A stretch of 8,753 nucleotides of DNA, from NCBI GenBank assembly GCA_903932755.1, contig CAIZHL010000381.1, forward strand, positions 1 to 8,753. The letters run 5' to 3'. The notes under the pieces were generated by a model. It saw nothing but the letters and a program-made list of their open reading frames with translations. It was not told where the DNA came from and did no database searches. The position numbers and the translations under genes are program-made. Positions 1 to 8,097 of this stretch are shown in pieces (the first letter of the stretch is position 1; the number at the start of each line of letters is the position of its first letter). Origin of the DNA: an uncultured beta proteobacterium. Lineage in GTDB: Bacteria; Pseudomonadota; Gammaproteobacteria; Burkholderiales; Rhodocyclaceae.

Positions 1-302
1 CTGTCCTGGGGGGCCAGTCCGGTGCGTACGTCAACCAGAAAAATCAGCACATCGGCCTCGGCGATCGCCGCCTCGGCCTGACGCGCCATTTCAAGCACGA
101 TGCCCTCCTTGGCCTGCGGCTCGAAGCCTCCGGTGTCGACAACCAGAAAAGGTTTGCTGCCCAGGCGGCCATGTCCGTAATGGCGGTCACGGGTCAGACC
201 CGGCTGATCCGCCACCAGCGCGTCGCGCGAGCGCGTGAGCCGGTTGAACAGGGTCGACTTGCCGACATTCGGCCGGCCGACGATCACCAGTGTAGGTTTC
301 AT
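1..302 (-). CDS. der: Ribosome-assembly GTPase Der (EngA), N-terminal part, cut by the window edge
   Basis: Only the first 100 codons are present; the gene continues past the left edge. Der is a cytoplasmic GTPase with two tandem G domains and a C-terminal KH-like domain, needed for maturation of the 50S ribosomal subunit. Visible here is the first G domain: the P-loop GRPNVGKS at residues 9-16, the switch I region with PGLTRDR around residues 34-40, and the G3 motif DTGG at residues 56-59, followed by the FLVDVRTG strand and loop near residues 88-95. The start at 300-302 (MKPTLVIVG) places the P-loop where Der proteins normally have it, and no alternative in-frame start lies just upstream. 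An AGG directly abuts the ATG, which is too close to serve as a normal Shine-Dalgarno. Translation may therefore depend on coupling to bamB or to the small ORF that ends in the ATGA overlap here. The function is firm; the rest of the protein is unseen. Confidence 0.96.
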   Translation of the reverse strand, partial: MKPTLVIVGRPNVGKSTLFNRLTRSRDALVADQPGLTRDRHYGHGRLGSKPFLVVDTGGFEPQAKEGIVLEMARQAEAAIAEADVLIFLVDVRTGLAPQD

Positions 303-343
303 CCTGAGGCGGCACCGACAAGGTTCTTTGCGAGATTGGTCAT
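299..343 (-). CDS. Possible 14-codon coupling/leader ORF between bamB and der
   Basis: A short frame encoding [14 protein letters not shown] fills almost the whole bamB-der gap. Its ATG (341-343) is preceded by TAAGG (349-353, five-base spacer), a good match to the core Shine-Dalgarno, and this overlaps the TAA stop of bamB. Its TGA (299-301) overlaps the der ATG as ATGA. The arrangement would let ribosomes ending bamB restart here and then hand over to der, whose own start lacks a usable Shine-Dalgarno. The peptide resembles nothing I recognise, and no function is proposed for it. It could be chance, since 15 codons open is not statistically remarkable; the signal is the combined placement of ribosome binding site, start and stop. 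Whether it is translated is unknown. Confidence 0.3.
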   Translation of the reverse strand: MTNLAKNLVGAASG

Positions 344-350
344 GAGCGCC

Positions 351-1520
351 TTAACGTGCTTCCAGTACGAACAACCCGCCATTCGCGGTCTGCACCAGCA
401 TGTCGGCGCCCATTCGCACCGGCTCGGCCCGAATCGCGCCGCCGTCGGTCGTGGCCCGCGCTGCAAAGGCGCCATCCTCCTGGCGCAGCAGGTGCACCAC
501 TCCCTGGTAGTCGGCGACCGCAATTCGGCCCCCGCCGAGAGCGAGCGGGCGCGAAACCCCGCGCAGGGAGAGCTTGTCCTGTTTCCAGATGCTCGCCCCG
601 CTGTTGCGGTCCAGCGCATGCACCGCACCCTTGTCGTCGGTGACATAGACATAACGATTGTCGATGTCGAGGCCGGCGCTGGACGACATGTCGCGCGACC
701 ATATAGTGTTGCCGGAATTGCTGTCGAAGCAGGCGGCGCGCCCCTGAAATGCCGCGGCGCAGACCGTACTGCCGCTGATCACCGGGGAACTGGTGACATC
801 GGCGACGCGTTCCAGTTCGGTCGCGCCCTTGGGCAGGGCAACCGTGACTTCCCACACGACGGCCCCGTTATTGTTGGCAATCGCCACCAGCTTGCCGCCG
901 GGGAATCCGGCAAGCGTAACCTTGCCGGCGGTAACCACGCCGACGTTGGAGCGCAGGGAAAGGGCCGGCATGCTGCGCTGATAGACCCAGCGCCGCTTGC
1001 CGTCGACGGCATCGAAACCGAAGATGCGCGAATCGCCCGAGCGCACGATCGCCAACCCGTCGGCGACGGCAGGCGCAGCAAGCACTTCCGAACTGACGCG
1101 CACCTTCCATGTCTCGCGACCGGCAGCCGCGTCGAAGGCCAGCACTTCGCCCTTGGGCGTGCCCACCACCACCAGCTTGCCGTCGCTGCCGACGCCTCCC
1201 GAAAGCGGCTGGCCGGCGCTGATGCGCCAGACCTGGCGTCCGCCGTCGAAGCGCGCCACGGTGCCGTCACGACCGGCCGCATAGACGCTGTCGCCCACCA
1301 CGGCCGGAGAGAATGTGAATGTACCGGCGCTGCCGACGTTCTCTTTCCACAGTATCTTGAGTTCCGCGGTCGGCTGTATCGCAACCAGTTCCGCCGGCTT
1401 GACCTTGGGGTCGCTGGAGCTGAAGGGATTCAGCTTCTCCACCGATGAGCAGGCGCCAAGCAACAGGGCCGCCACAGCAGCCAGCACGGGAAATCGTGCA
1501 GGTACTCGCATGGGTTTCAC
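351..1520 (-). CDS. bamB: Outer-membrane protein assembly lipoprotein BamB
   Basis: BamB is the beta-propeller lipoprotein of the BAM complex, which folds beta-barrel proteins into the outer membrane from the periplasmic side. The N-terminus is a lipoprotein signal peptide with lipobox LGAC; the lipidated cysteine is residue 24 from the GTG start. The rest is made of PQQ-like propeller blades, recognisable by repeated patterns such as VYAAGRDGTVARFD, GKLVVVGTPKGEVLAFD, RYVYVTDDKGAVHALD and GRIAVADYQGVVHLL, each followed by a G..W/I strand. The length of 389 residues is normal for the family. Two starts are possible: GTG at 1520, which forms a GTGA overlap with the yfgM stop, or ATG at 1511, giving 386 residues. 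Both leave the signal peptide intact and neither has a clear Shine-Dalgarno. Co-location with the YfgM-like gene and der is the usual proteobacterial order. The family call is firm; the exact start is open. Confidence 0.96.
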   Translation of the reverse strand: MKPMRVPARFPVLAAVAALLLGACSSVEKLNPFSSSDPKVKPAELVAIQPTAELKILWKENVGSAGTFTFSPAVVGDSVYAAGRDGTVARFDGGRQVWRISAGQPLSGGVGSDGKLVVVGTPKGEVLAFDAAAGRETWKVRVSSEVLAAPAVADGLAIVRSGDSRIFGFDAVDGKRRWVYQRSMPALSLRSNVGVVTAGKVTLAGFPGGKLVAIANNNGAVVWEVTVALPKGATELERVADVTSSPVISGSTVCAAAFQGRAACFDSNSGNTIWSRDMSSSAGLDIDNRYVYVTDDKGAVHALDRNSGASIWKQDKLSLRGVSRPLALGGGRIAVADYQGVVHLLRQEDGAFAARATTDGGAIRAEPVRMGADMLVQTANGGLFVLEAR

Positions 1521-2182
1521 TTGCCCGCGCCCAATGAATCGCGCTTGGTCTGGATGATCTCCTTGTAACCGCCACGCTGCCGGCTCTCATCGTCTTTGGC
1601 CAGGGCATCAAATTTGGTCAGGGCCAGATCGTAAGCGGTGCGCGCCTCGGCGACTTTGCCCTGCGCCGCAAGAACGTCGCCGCGCAGTTCGGCGAAACGC
1701 GGGGCAAATGACGCACCCGGCTCGGTTGTGAGTTGCTTTATGGCTTCGTCATAGGCCTTCTCGTCGAGCATCACCGCCGCCAGTCGCAAGCGGGCCAGAT
1801 CGCGCAGGCCGGAATCCTTGGCATTCTCCGCGGCCCATGCCAGCTGCACGCGGGCGTTCTTCGTGTCGCCCGCATCGACCTGTGCCCGTGCGGCCAGCAG
1901 TGCGCCCATGCCGGCATAGCTGGTAACGGCGTATTTGTCGATCAGTTCGCCGGCCAGTTCGCGCGCACGCTTGGCATCCCTTTGTGCCGCCGCGTTCTGC
2001 AGCGCGGAGAAGACGGCCGACGCCTGCGCCGTCTGCTGTCGCTGCCACCAGTTCCAGCCCTGCCAGCCGGCCACGGCAAGCGCCACGGCGACCAGAATGC
2101 CGGTGACGATATTGCCGTACATCTTCCACCAGGTTTTCAGCTCGTCGAGCTGTTCCTGTTCTTCCAGGTCATAGGTTGCCAT
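1517..2182 (-). CDS. yfgM: YfgM-like membrane-anchored TPR protein
   Basis: The 221-residue protein has a short acidic N-terminus ([19 protein letters not shown]), one transmembrane helix at about residues 24-44 ([19 protein letters not shown]), and an alanine-rich helical C-terminal region with TPR-like repeats. This is the layout of the YfgM family, anchored in the inner membrane with the repeat domain in the periplasm. In E. coli, YfgM associates with the SecYEG translocon and PpiD, and is thought to help hand secreted proteins to periplasmic chaperones. I chose ATG 2180-2182 rather than the longer frame from 2233. It matches the conserved family N-terminus and has GGAAGA five bases upstream; the 17 extra residues would come only from antecedent hisS sequence. 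The gene overlaps the hisS 3' end by 14 bases and the bamB start by four, so it is probably translationally coupled on both sides. Confidence 0.93.
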   Translation of the reverse strand: MATYDLEEQEQLDELKTWWKMYGNIVTGILVAVALAVAGWQGWNWWQRQQTAQASAVFSALQNAAAQRDAKRARELAGELIDKYAVTSYAGMGALLAARAQVDAGDTKNARVQLAWAAENAKDSGLRDLARLRLAAVMLDEKAYDEAIKQLTTEPGASFAPRFAELRGDVLAAQGKVAEARTAYDLALTKFDALAKDDESRQRGGYKEIIQTKRDSLGAGK

Positions 2183-3476
2183 TGTCGTCTTCCATGGGGA
2201 AAAGAATATCGCCGAGATGTTCGGCCAGATCATCGAAATTCACGCGCACCTGCGCTGCCGGCTGATCGAGGCCGGCACGCAACTGCTTTACGCTGACAGC
2301 GTTCGCCGCCGTCTCGTCATCGCCGACTATCAGCGCAACCTGCGCGCCGGAGCCATCGGCCTTTTTCATCTGCGACTTGAAGCTGCCGCCTCCGCAATGC
2401 AAGTGGATCGCAAAGCCGGCGCTGCGCAGGGCCTCGGCGACGCGAAAGGCAAAACGTCCGGCGGCTTCGCCCTGATGCACGAGGTAGGCATCGGGCGCGG
2501 GAGTTTCATGGCGATGGCCCTGATCCTGCCACAGCGCGAGCAGGCGCTCGATGCCCATGGCGAAACCGCAGGCGGGCGCGGGCTTGCCGCCCAGTTGCGC
2601 GATCAGTCCATCGTAGCGGCCACCGGCACAGACGGTACCCTGTGCACCCAGTTGATCGGTGACCCACTCGAACACGGTGAGGTTGTAGTAGTCCAGTCCG
2701 CGTACCAGGCGAGGGTTGATCCGATACGGGATCACCGCATCCTTGAGCAACTGTTGCACGCCCTCAAAATGCTTCAGGGATTCCTCGCCGAGATAGTCGA
2801 TCAACTTCGGCGCTGCCTCGACCAGGGCTTGCATTGCGGGATTCTTGGTATCCAGGATGCGCAGGGGATTGCTGTGCAACCGGCGCTGCGCGTCGGCATC
2901 GAGCTGGTCGTGATGGCGTTCCAGATAGGCCAGCAGATCGGCGCGGTGACGGGCGCGCTCGTCGCTCTGTCCGAGCGAATTGATTTCGAGGCGGATGCCA
3001 TCGAGCCCGAGATCGTCCCACAGGCGCGCGCACATGGCGATCTGCTCGGCATCGATATCCGGGCCGGAAAAACCCATGGCCTCCACGCCGACCTGATGGA
3101 ACTGGCGGTAGCGGCCCTTCTGCGGCCGCTCGTGGCGGAACATCGGCCCCATGTACCACAGGCGCTTGGGGCCGTCGTAGAGCAGGTTGTGCTGCAGCAC
3201 GGCGCGCACGCATGACGCCGTGCCTTCGGGGCGCAGCGTCAGGCTCTCGCCGTTCAGGGCGTCCTCGAAAGAGTACATCTCCTTCTCGACGATGTCGGTA
3301 ACCGCGCCGATGGCGCGGGCGAACAGCGGCGTCGGTTCGACCATGGGCATGCGGATCGGCCGGTAACCGTAAGCGGCCAGCCAGTCGCGCACGGACTCCT
3401 CGAACTGCTCCCATAGCTCGGCGTCGGCCGGCAGGATGTCGTTCATGCCGCGGATGGCTTGCAGTGTCTGGCTCAT
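2169..3476 (-). CDS. hisS: Histidyl-tRNA synthetase
   Basis: This cytoplasmic class II synthetase charges tRNA-His with histidine using ATP. The 435 residues match bacterial HisRS in length and order. The N-terminal IRGMNDILP is at residues 8-16 and the RPEGT block at 82-86. Motif 2 spans about 113-127 ([15 protein letters not shown]), with the ATP-contacting arginine at 114. The HisA motif [13 protein letters not shown] is at 259-271, CAGGRYDGL at 283-291, motif 3 GFAMGIERL at 304-312, and an anticodon-binding domain fills about 328-425. ATG 3476 is the only credible start: the next in-frame upstream stop is about 30 bases away with no ATG, GTG or TTG between. No Shine-Dalgarno precedes it (GACAGATTTT), which is unusual for an essential gene. 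It follows ispG after a 76-base gap and overlaps the yfgM start by 14 bases. Confidence 0.98.
   Translation of the reverse strand: MSQTLQAIRGMNDILPADAELWEQFEESVRDWLAAYGYRPIRMPMVEPTPLFARAIGAVTDIVEKEMYSFEDALNGESLTLRPEGTASCVRAVLQHNLLYDGPKRLWYMGPMFRHERPQKGRYRQFHQVGVEAMGFSGPDIDAEQIAMCARLWDDLGLDGIRLEINSLGQSDERARHRADLLAYLERHHDQLDADAQRRLHSNPLRILDTKNPAMQALVEAAPKLIDYLGEESLKHFEGVQQLLKDAVIPYRINPRLVRGLDYYNLTVFEWVTDQLGAQGTVCAGGRYDGLIAQLGGKPAPACGFAMGIERLLALWQDQGHRHETPAPDAYLVHQGEAAGRFAFRVAEALRSAGFAIHLHCGGGSFKSQMKKADGSGAQVALIVGDDETAANAVSVKQLRAGLDQPAAQVRVNFDDLAEHLGDILFPMEDDNGNL
2188..2193 (-). promoter_or_regulatory. Ribosome binding site of yfgM, inside the hisS 3' end
   Basis: GGAAGA lies five bases before the yfgM ATG and within the last codons of hisS, where it encodes part of the acidic tail MEDDNGNL. 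It decides between the start at 2182 and the upstream in-frame ATG at 2233, which lacks family support. Confidence 0.7.
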
Positions 3477-3552
3477 AAAATCTGTCGGCCACAGGGGGCT
3501 CGGCGATTACGGGACCTGGCATTCTTCGCCGCGCCCGCCGCGAGCTCCGTGG

Positions 3553-4806
3553 CTAGTGGCTTTGCCTTTCCGGATATTTTTTCTGTACGTAATCGTCAAC
3601 GATGGCGCGAAACTCGGCGGCAATGTTTTCGCCGCGCAGGGTGACAACCCGTTCGCCGTCGACATACACAGGCGCCACCGGCGCTTCGCCGGTGCCGGGA
3701 AGCGAAATGCCGATGCTGGCATGCTTGCTTTCACCGGGACCGTTCACCACGCAACCCATCACGGCCAAGGTCATGTTCTCGACGCCGACGCGGGCCAGGC
3801 GCCATTCCGGCATGCGATCGCGCACGTAGTTCTGGATATCTTGCGCCAGTTCCTGGAACACCGTGCTGGTGGTACGCCCGCAACCCGGACAGGCCGCAAC
3901 CAGCGGTGTGAAGGCGCGCAATCCCATGGTCTGCAGAATTTCCTGGGCGACGATGACTTCCCGCGCGCGGTCGCCGTTGGGTTCCGGCGTCAGCGAGACG
4001 CGGATGGTATCGCCGATGCCCTCCTGCAGCAGCACGCCGAGAGCGGCCGTGGAGGCAACGATGCCCTTGCTGCCCATGCCGGCCTCGGTCAGACCCAGAT
4101 GCAGCGGATAGTCGCAGCGCAGCGCCAACTCGCGATAGATCGCGATCAGGTCCTGCACACCGGAAACCTTGCAGGACAGAATGATGTGATCGCCGGGCAG
4201 CCCCAGCGCTTCGGCCTGGGCCGCCGATTCCAGCGCGGACGTCACCATGGCTTCGCGCATGATCTCGGTGGCATCCTTCGGCTCGGCGCGCCTGGCGTTT
4301 TCATCCATCACGCGGGCGAGCAGCGCCTGGTCGAGGCTGCCCCAGTTCACCCCGATGCGGATCGGCTTGTCGAAGCGGCAGGCGACTTCGATCAGCTGGG
4401 CGAACTGCTCGTCGCGCCGCGCGCCCTTGCCGACATTGCCCGGATTGATGCGCAACTTGGCCAGCGCCTCGGCACATGCCGGGTGTTCGGCAAGGAGCTT
4501 GTGACCGTTGAAATGGAAGTCACCGATCAGCGGTACATCGACGTTCATTTGCGCCAGGCGGTCGCGAATCTTCGGCACCGCAGCGGCGGCCTCGCGCGTG
4601 TTGACCGTGATGCGCACCAGTTCCGATCCGGCACGCGCCAGCTGCGCCACCTGCATCGATGTGGCGAAGACATCCTCGGTATCGGTATTGGTCATCGACT
4701 GCACGACCATGGGCGATGCCGGCGCCGTCCCGCCAACGCCGACTTTTTCCACCATGACGCGACGGCTTGTTCGCCGCGCCGGCGCTGCTTTGGACATCGC
4801 GCTCAT
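3553..4806 (-). CDS. ispG: 4-hydroxy-3-methylbut-2-enyl diphosphate synthase (IspG/GcpE)
   Basis: IspG converts 2-C-methyl-D-erythritol 2,4-cyclodiphosphate to HMBPP, the penultimate step of the MEP isoprenoid pathway, using a [4Fe-4S] cluster. The N-terminal TIM-barrel part includes [12 protein letters not shown] (about 34-45) and IGDFHFNGH (94-102). The cluster ligands are Cys306 and Cys309 (ACPGCGRT) and Cys352 (GCVVNGPGE), with the catalytic glutamate at 359. The length of 417 residues exceeds that of the E. coli enzyme. The Cys309-Cys352 spacing is 11 residues longer than the E. coli 273-305 spacing, and the barrel domain is also extended, as I recall for other beta- and alphaproteobacterial IspG. 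The start at 4806 forms an ATGA overlap with the rodZ stop. A second in-frame ATG at 4797 (MSKAAP) is an alternative, with GGA nine bases upstream. Both starts leave the core intact. Confidence 0.98.
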   Translation of the reverse strand: MSAMSKAAPARRTSRRVMVEKVGVGGTAPASPMVVQSMTNTDTEDVFATSMQVAQLARAGSELVRITVNTREAAAAVPKIRDRLAQMNVDVPLIGDFHFNGHKLLAEHPACAEALAKLRINPGNVGKGARRDEQFAQLIEVACRFDKPIRIGVNWGSLDQALLARVMDENARRAEPKDATEIMREAMVTSALESAAQAEALGLPGDHIILSCKVSGVQDLIAIYRELALRCDYPLHLGLTEAGMGSKGIVASTAALGVLLQEGIGDTIRVSLTPEPNGDRAREVIVAQEILQTMGLRAFTPLVAACPGCGRTTSTVFQELAQDIQNYVRDRMPEWRLARVGVENMTLAVMGCVVNGPGESKHASIGISLPGTGEAPVAPVYVDGERVVTLRGENIAAEFRAIVDDYVQKKYPERQSH

Positions 4807-5666
4807 TCCAGGCTGAACCGGGCGACCTCTTCGCGGGTGTGCGGCTTGAGATCGATACTGCGCTCACCCATGAACACGCGAACAGCGGAAGCCCTGCCGA
4901 TCCAGAGCTGGAAAGGCGCCTTGCCGTCGATGTTCTGCAACGTACCCGCCGGATACTCACCGACGAAGACAACTTTCTGCGTCGCGTCGCGAACTTCGAT
5001 CCACGAACGATCGTCAAATTCGACGCGCAAGCCGGCATGGGGCGGCATCTCGCCCGCCGTCGCCGGCTGGCTTTCGGCGACCACTGCCGGCGCCGGCTGA
5101 ACCACGGGAACCACCGAGGGGGTCGCGACACCGGCCGGAGCCGGCTGGGCGGCTCCTCCCGCGACACCGTGCAAAAGGCTCGCCAGTCCATTGTCATTCG
5201 GCAGCGTCGCCAGCCAGTAGCCTCCCAGCACCAGCAGCAGTATTCCGACGCCAATGGCGACAAACCTTGATGGCACCCGCTGGCCGATCGTCGGCTGTTC
5301 GGCGCCTCCCATGTTGGTGGGTGGGCGCACATCCGTCTCGGAAACCGGTACGGCCGGATCAAGCTGGGTCAGCAGGGGTGCGGCATCAAGCTTGAGGAAC
5401 CTGGCGTAATTGCGCACCAGACCGCGCACCGAAGTGGACCCCGGCAAGCTGGCGTAGTCATCCCGCTCCAACGCCTCGATCTGGTGGGCACTGAAACGGA
5501 TCACCTGCACGACATCGGCAATCGACTGTCCGCGCGCCTCGCGCGCGCGACGCAAAATGGCTCCCGGCGTACTCGACTCGACCACGGCCGGCACCTCCGG
5601 TGCCTCTGCTGGCGGCGCTTCGCCACCTTCGGTACCGAGGACTTCGGGCGTCGGCACGTCAGTCAT
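4803..5666 (-). CDS. rodZ: Cytoskeleton/cell-shape protein RodZ
   Basis: The 287-residue protein has the complete RodZ architecture. A cytoplasmic N-terminal helix-turn-helix domain spans about residues 34-100 ([18 protein letters not shown], then the conserved Y..LPG.T.VRG..RNYAR). One transmembrane helix follows at about 135-155 ([21 protein letters not shown]). Then come a Pro/Ala/Val-rich periplasmic linker at about 170-210 and a C-terminal DUF4115 domain at about 212-285, with the D.SW.EV.D and F..GE.PAG strands. RodZ links MreB filaments to the elongasome and helps maintain rod shape. I chose ATG 5664-5666 (MTDVPTPEV) over the longer frame from 5732. It has AGGGG four bases upstream, it overlaps the pilW stop by 8 bases, and the extra residues are arginine-rich and overlap pilW. 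The stop overlaps the ispG ATG. RodZ next to pilW and ispG is the familiar proteobacterial order. Confidence 0.95.
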   Translation of the reverse strand: MTDVPTPEVLGTEGGEAPPAEAPEVPAVVESSTPGAILRRAREARGQSIADVVQVIRFSAHQIEALERDDYASLPGSTSVRGLVRNYARFLKLDAAPLLTQLDPAVPVSETDVRPPTNMGGAEQPTIGQRVPSRFVAIGVGILLLVLGGYWLATLPNDNGLASLLHGVAGGAAQPAPAGVATPSVVPVVQPAPAVVAESQPATAGEMPPHAGLRVEFDDRSWIEVRDATQKVVFVGEYPAGTLQNIDGKAPFQLWIGRASAVRVFMGERSIDLKPHTREEVARFSLE

Positions 5667-6447
5667 ACTGCCCCTGCGAAAGCAATCCCTGTTCCGGCGA
5701 CCCGGGGAAACGCCGGCGCAGTTGCGCAGCATAACGGGCCTCTGCCTCGCGATTGCCCAGCTTGCGCTCTATGCGCAGGGCCATCCAGAGTACGTCGGCC
5801 GTAGGCTCCATCGTTTTCTCGATATCGGAAGTCCACTGCTTTGCCTCGTTGTAGCGCCCCTGCCGGTAAGCGACCTCGGCCAGCCCCAGGCGCGCCTGAT
5901 TGTTCTCCGGCGCCAGGCGCAAAGCCGTTGAGAGGAACTCCTGGGCTGCTTTGTCGTTTTTCACGCGGTAGGCGCAAATGCCGGCGTTGGTATAGGGCTT
6001 GGTCGGCGTGGTGTACAACGGATTCTTCGCCGCGGCCATGAAATAACCGATCGCCTGCTGCTCGCGGCCGGTCTGGCAAAGGAACCAGCCGTAGTTGTTG
6101 CTTATTTCGGGATCCCCGGGGGCCAGACGCAGCGCCTGTTGAAAGCTGTCTTCGGCCAAACGCTGCTCGCCGAGCCCCATGTGAGTCAGGGCCAGCAGGT
6201 TGTAGGCCGGCGCGTAATTCGAGTCAGCCGCAATTGCGATGCGCGCCTCCTCGAGCGCAATCGCCGAACGGCCATCGAGCAAGTACAACGACCCGAGCTC
6301 GGTATGTACTTTGGCTCGTGCTTGCTGGTCGCTCGCCGCTGTTTGCGTCGAAGCCGCCTGCTGTGCCCCCCCGGAACCGGACCCGGTCGCGGTACAGCCT
6401 GCCAGCAGGACCAACAATCCCAACAATGCGGCAATGTTCATGTTCAT
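5659..6447 (-). CDS. pilW: Type IV pilus biogenesis/stability lipoprotein PilW (PilF)
   Basis: PilW/PilF is the outer-membrane TPR lipoprotein that helps localise and assemble the PilQ secretin, and so is needed for stable type IV pili. The protein has 262 residues, close to the size of the Neisseria and Pseudomonas members. A lipoprotein signal ends in LLAGC with Cys18. A low-complexity Ser/Gly/Ala/Gln stretch follows to about residue 43, then TPR repeats from about 46 to 245, including [32 protein letters not shown] and [17 protein letters not shown]. Cys124 and Cys158 fall where the two TPR cysteines of Neisseria PilW lie, so they may form a disulfide. The start at 6447 makes an ATGA overlap with the rlmN stop. 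A second in-frame ATG six bases on (MNMN) is equally possible, and no strong Shine-Dalgarno decides between them. The frame open further upstream to 6708 lies inside rlmN and is not used. Its presence suggests the host makes type IV pili, although no other pil gene is in view. Confidence 0.94.
   Translation of the reverse strand: MNMNIAALLGLLVLLAGCTATGSGSGGAQQAASTQTAASDQQARAKVHTELGSLYLLDGRSAIALEEARIAIAADSNYAPAYNLLALTHMGLGEQRLAEDSFQQALRLAPGDPEISNNYGWFLCQTGREQQAIGYFMAAAKNPLYTTPTKPYTNAGICAYRVKNDKAAQEFLSTALRLAPENNQARLGLAEVAYRQGRYNEAKQWTSDIEKTMEPTADVLWMALRIERKLGNREAEARYAAQLRRRFPGSPEQGLLSQGQYD
5671..5675 (-). promoter_or_regulatory. Ribosome binding site of rodZ
   Basis: AGGGG lies four bases upstream of the rodZ ATG at 5666, inside the last codons of pilW. 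It supports the short start (MTDVPT) over the upstream in-frame start at 5732. Confidence 0.6.
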
Positions 6448-7577
6448 GAATGCAGTTCCACTCCAGCAGAAATACCCGCCGACTCGGTGGCGAAACCGGC
6501 GCTGCGGGCGATGCGCCTCGATTTGTCCTGTACCTTGCCGGCCAATTGTCCGCAGGCGGCATCGATATCGTCGCCACGCGTCTTGCGCGTCGTGGTGACG
6601 ATGCCGCCTTCGATCAGGATTGAGGCGAAGCGCCTGACCCGTTCGGCGGGGGATCGATGGAAGCCGGAAGCCGGAAACGGATTGAAGGGAATCAGGTTGA
6701 ATTTGCAAGGAACGTCGCGCACCAGATGCAGCAGCGCGCGGGCATCGGCATCGCTGTCGTTGACGCCGTCGAGCATCACGTATTCGAATGTGATGAAGTC
6801 GCGCGGCGCATACACCAGATAGCGCTGGCAGGCGGCCATCAGTTCCGCCAGTGGATACTTGCGATTGATCGGCACCAGCTTGTCGCGCAGGCCGTCGGTC
6901 GGCGCGTGCAGCGACACCGCAAGGGCTACCGGGCAGGCTTCGGCCAGCCGATCCATGGCCGGGACGATGCCCGAGGTCGACACCGTGACACGCCGCCGCG
7001 ACAGGCCGTAGGCGTTGTCATCGAGCATCAGGCGCAGCGCCGGCACCAGGCTGTCGAAATTGGCCAGCGGTTCGCCCATGCCCATCAGCACGACATTGCT
7101 GATGATCCGCTCGCCGCTGCTGCCGTTCGCCGGATCGCGCCCGAGAGCACGATTGGCCTGCCACAACTGGCCGATGATCTCGGCCGTGGTGAGGTTCCGG
7201 TTGAAGCCCTGGCGACCGGTGGAACAAAACGCGCATTCAAGCGCGCAACCGGCCTGAGACGAAATGCACAAGGTACCGCGATCATCTTCGGGAATGAAAA
7301 CGGTTTCCACCGCATTGCGGTTGCCGACGTCGAAGAGGAACTTGCGCGTGCCGTCGTCGGACAGTTTGTCGCTGATAGTCGGCGGTGGCGATACGGCGGC
7401 AGTCGTTTGCAATTTCTCGCGCAAGGACTTGGCGATGTCGGTCATCGCCGAAAAGTCGCCCTCCCCTCGTTGATGCATCCAGCGCAGCACCTGACGCGCG
7501 CGGAAGGGCTTTTCGCCCTGCTCAGCGAACCAGGCGGTAAGGCCTTCGGCATCGAAATCGAGGAGGTTGACGGGCAT
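6444..7577 (-). CDS. rlmN: Dual-specificity RNA methyltransferase RlmN (radical SAM)
   Basis: RlmN makes 2-methyladenosine at 23S rRNA A2503 and at A37 of some tRNAs, by a radical SAM mechanism with a methyl-carrying cysteine. The 377 residues include an N-terminal HhH-like RNA-binding region (about 1-60) and the [10 protein letters not shown] block with Cys104. The cluster motif CALECAFC supplies Cys111, Cys115 and Cys118. [15 protein letters not shown] (161-175) is the SAM-binding GEP region, VSLHAP lies at 221-226, and IPFNPFP at 296-302. The C-terminal [11 protein letters not shown] carries Cys342, matching the methyl-carrier Cys355 of the E. coli enzyme. All catalytic residues are present. 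The start ATG 7577 lies six bases after the ndk stop with no evident Shine-Dalgarno, so translation probably continues from ndk. The stop overlaps the pilW start. The family is certain; RlmN rather than Cfr is indicated by the genomic context and the exact motifs. Confidence 0.98.
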   Translation of the reverse strand: MPVNLLDFDAEGLTAWFAEQGEKPFRARQVLRWMHQRGEGDFSAMTDIAKSLREKLQTTAAVSPPPTISDKLSDDGTRKFLFDVGNRNAVETVFIPEDDRGTLCISSQAGCALECAFCSTGRQGFNRNLTTAEIIGQLWQANRALGRDPANGSSGERIISNVVLMGMGEPLANFDSLVPALRLMLDDNAYGLSRRRVTVSTSGIVPAMDRLAEACPVALAVSLHAPTDGLRDKLVPINRKYPLAELMAACQRYLVYAPRDFITFEYVMLDGVNDSDADARALLHLVRDVPCKFNLIPFNPFPASGFHRSPAERVRRFASILIEGGIVTTTRKTRGDDIDAACGQLAGKVQDKSRRIARSAGFATESAGISAGVELHS

Positions 7578-7583
7578 CGTCGA

Positions 7584-8009
7584 TTAACGCGAATAGACGT
7601 TCAGCGCCGGGAAGAAATAGGCGATTTCCACGGCGGCGGTTTCCGCTGCATCGGAGCCATGCACGGCATTGGCATCGATGCTGTCAGCGAAGTCGGCGCG
7701 GATGGTTCCGGCGGCGGCCTTTTTCGGGTCGGTGGCACCCATGAGGTCGCGATTCTTGGCGATGGCGCCCTCGCCTTCAAGCACCTGAACCATCACCGGG
7801 CCGGAAATCATGAACTCGACCAGATCCTTGAAGAAGGGACGGTCCTTGTGCACGGCATAGAAACCCTCGGCGTCCTTGCGCGAAAGGTGAATCATGCGGG
7901 ATGCGGCGATCTTGAGACCATTGGTCTCGAAACGGGAATAGATCTTGCCGATCACGTTCTTTGCAACTGCGTCGGGTTTGATGATCGACAGGGTGCGTTC
8001 GACAGCCAT
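7584..8009 (-). CDS. ndk: Nucleoside diphosphate kinase
   Basis: Ndk transfers the gamma phosphate of ATP to nucleoside diphosphates through a phosphohistidine, keeping NTP and dNTP pools balanced in the cytoplasm. The 141 residues match bacterial Ndk length. The N-terminal [12 protein letters not shown] is at residues 4-15, with nucleotide-contacting Lys11. [11 protein letters not shown] is at 50-60, [11 protein letters not shown] at 69-79, and the active-site signature NAVHGSD at 114-120 gives catalytic His117. The C-terminus (EIAYFF) is typical. The start is decided by GGAG six bases upstream of ATG 8009, the best ribosome binding site in the window. It is the first gene after the terminated TRAP transporter gene, so it probably heads the long downstream transcription unit; rlmN starts six bases after its stop. 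Confidence 0.98.
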   Translation of the reverse strand: MAVERTLSIIKPDAVAKNVIGKIYSRFETNGLKIAASRMIHLSRKDAEGFYAVHKDRPFFKDLVEFMISGPVMVQVLEGEGAIAKNRDLMGATDPKKAAAGTIRADFADSIDANAVHGSDAAETAAVEIAYFFPALNVYSR

Positions 8010-8015
8010 TACTTT

Positions 8016-8019
8016 CTCC
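8016..8019 (-). promoter_or_regulatory. Ribosome binding site of ndk
   Basis: GGAG, six bases before the ndk ATG, sits in TGGAGAAAGTA. It is the strongest Shine-Dalgarno seen here, as expected for the first gene of a transcript. Confidence 0.75.
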
Positions 8020-8097
8020 AGAACAGGTTGAATTTCAAGTTTTAATCAGACATCCCGGCAGGGGATATCGTTCGCAGCGAGGCGCCGCAGCACATAA

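Noticed and set aside
171..1448. Plus-strand open frame of 425 codons opposite bamB and der
   Set aside because: Same reasoning: the minus strand carries well-defined Der and BamB, and the plus-strand translation has low-complexity GC-driven composition.
2217..3215. Plus-strand open frame of 332 codons opposite hisS
   Set aside because: hisS has all its class II synthetase motifs on the other strand. The shadow frame shows no domain.
2764..3522. Minus-strand frame of 252 codons in another phase of hisS, beginning in the ispG-hisS gap
   Set aside because: It was considered as a possible leader or alternative gene before hisS. It does not end near the hisS start and its translation is Arg/Pro-rich frame-shadow sequence.
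3436..5100. Plus-strand open frame of 554 codons
   Set aside because: It is antisense to ispG and parts of hisS and rodZ, which have full catalytic motifs and normal lengths. The translation is rich in Arg, His and Ala with no recognisable domain, as expected from the reverse complement of GC-rich codons.
5667..5732. N-terminal extension of rodZ
   Set aside because: The 22 additional residues are arginine-rich, overlap pilW, and lie upstream of a start with a good ribosome binding site that matches the family N-terminus.
6657..8045. Plus-strand open frame of 462 codons
   Set aside because: It lies opposite rlmN and ndk, both certain genes. No motif or ribosome binding site supports it; it is an antisense shadow.
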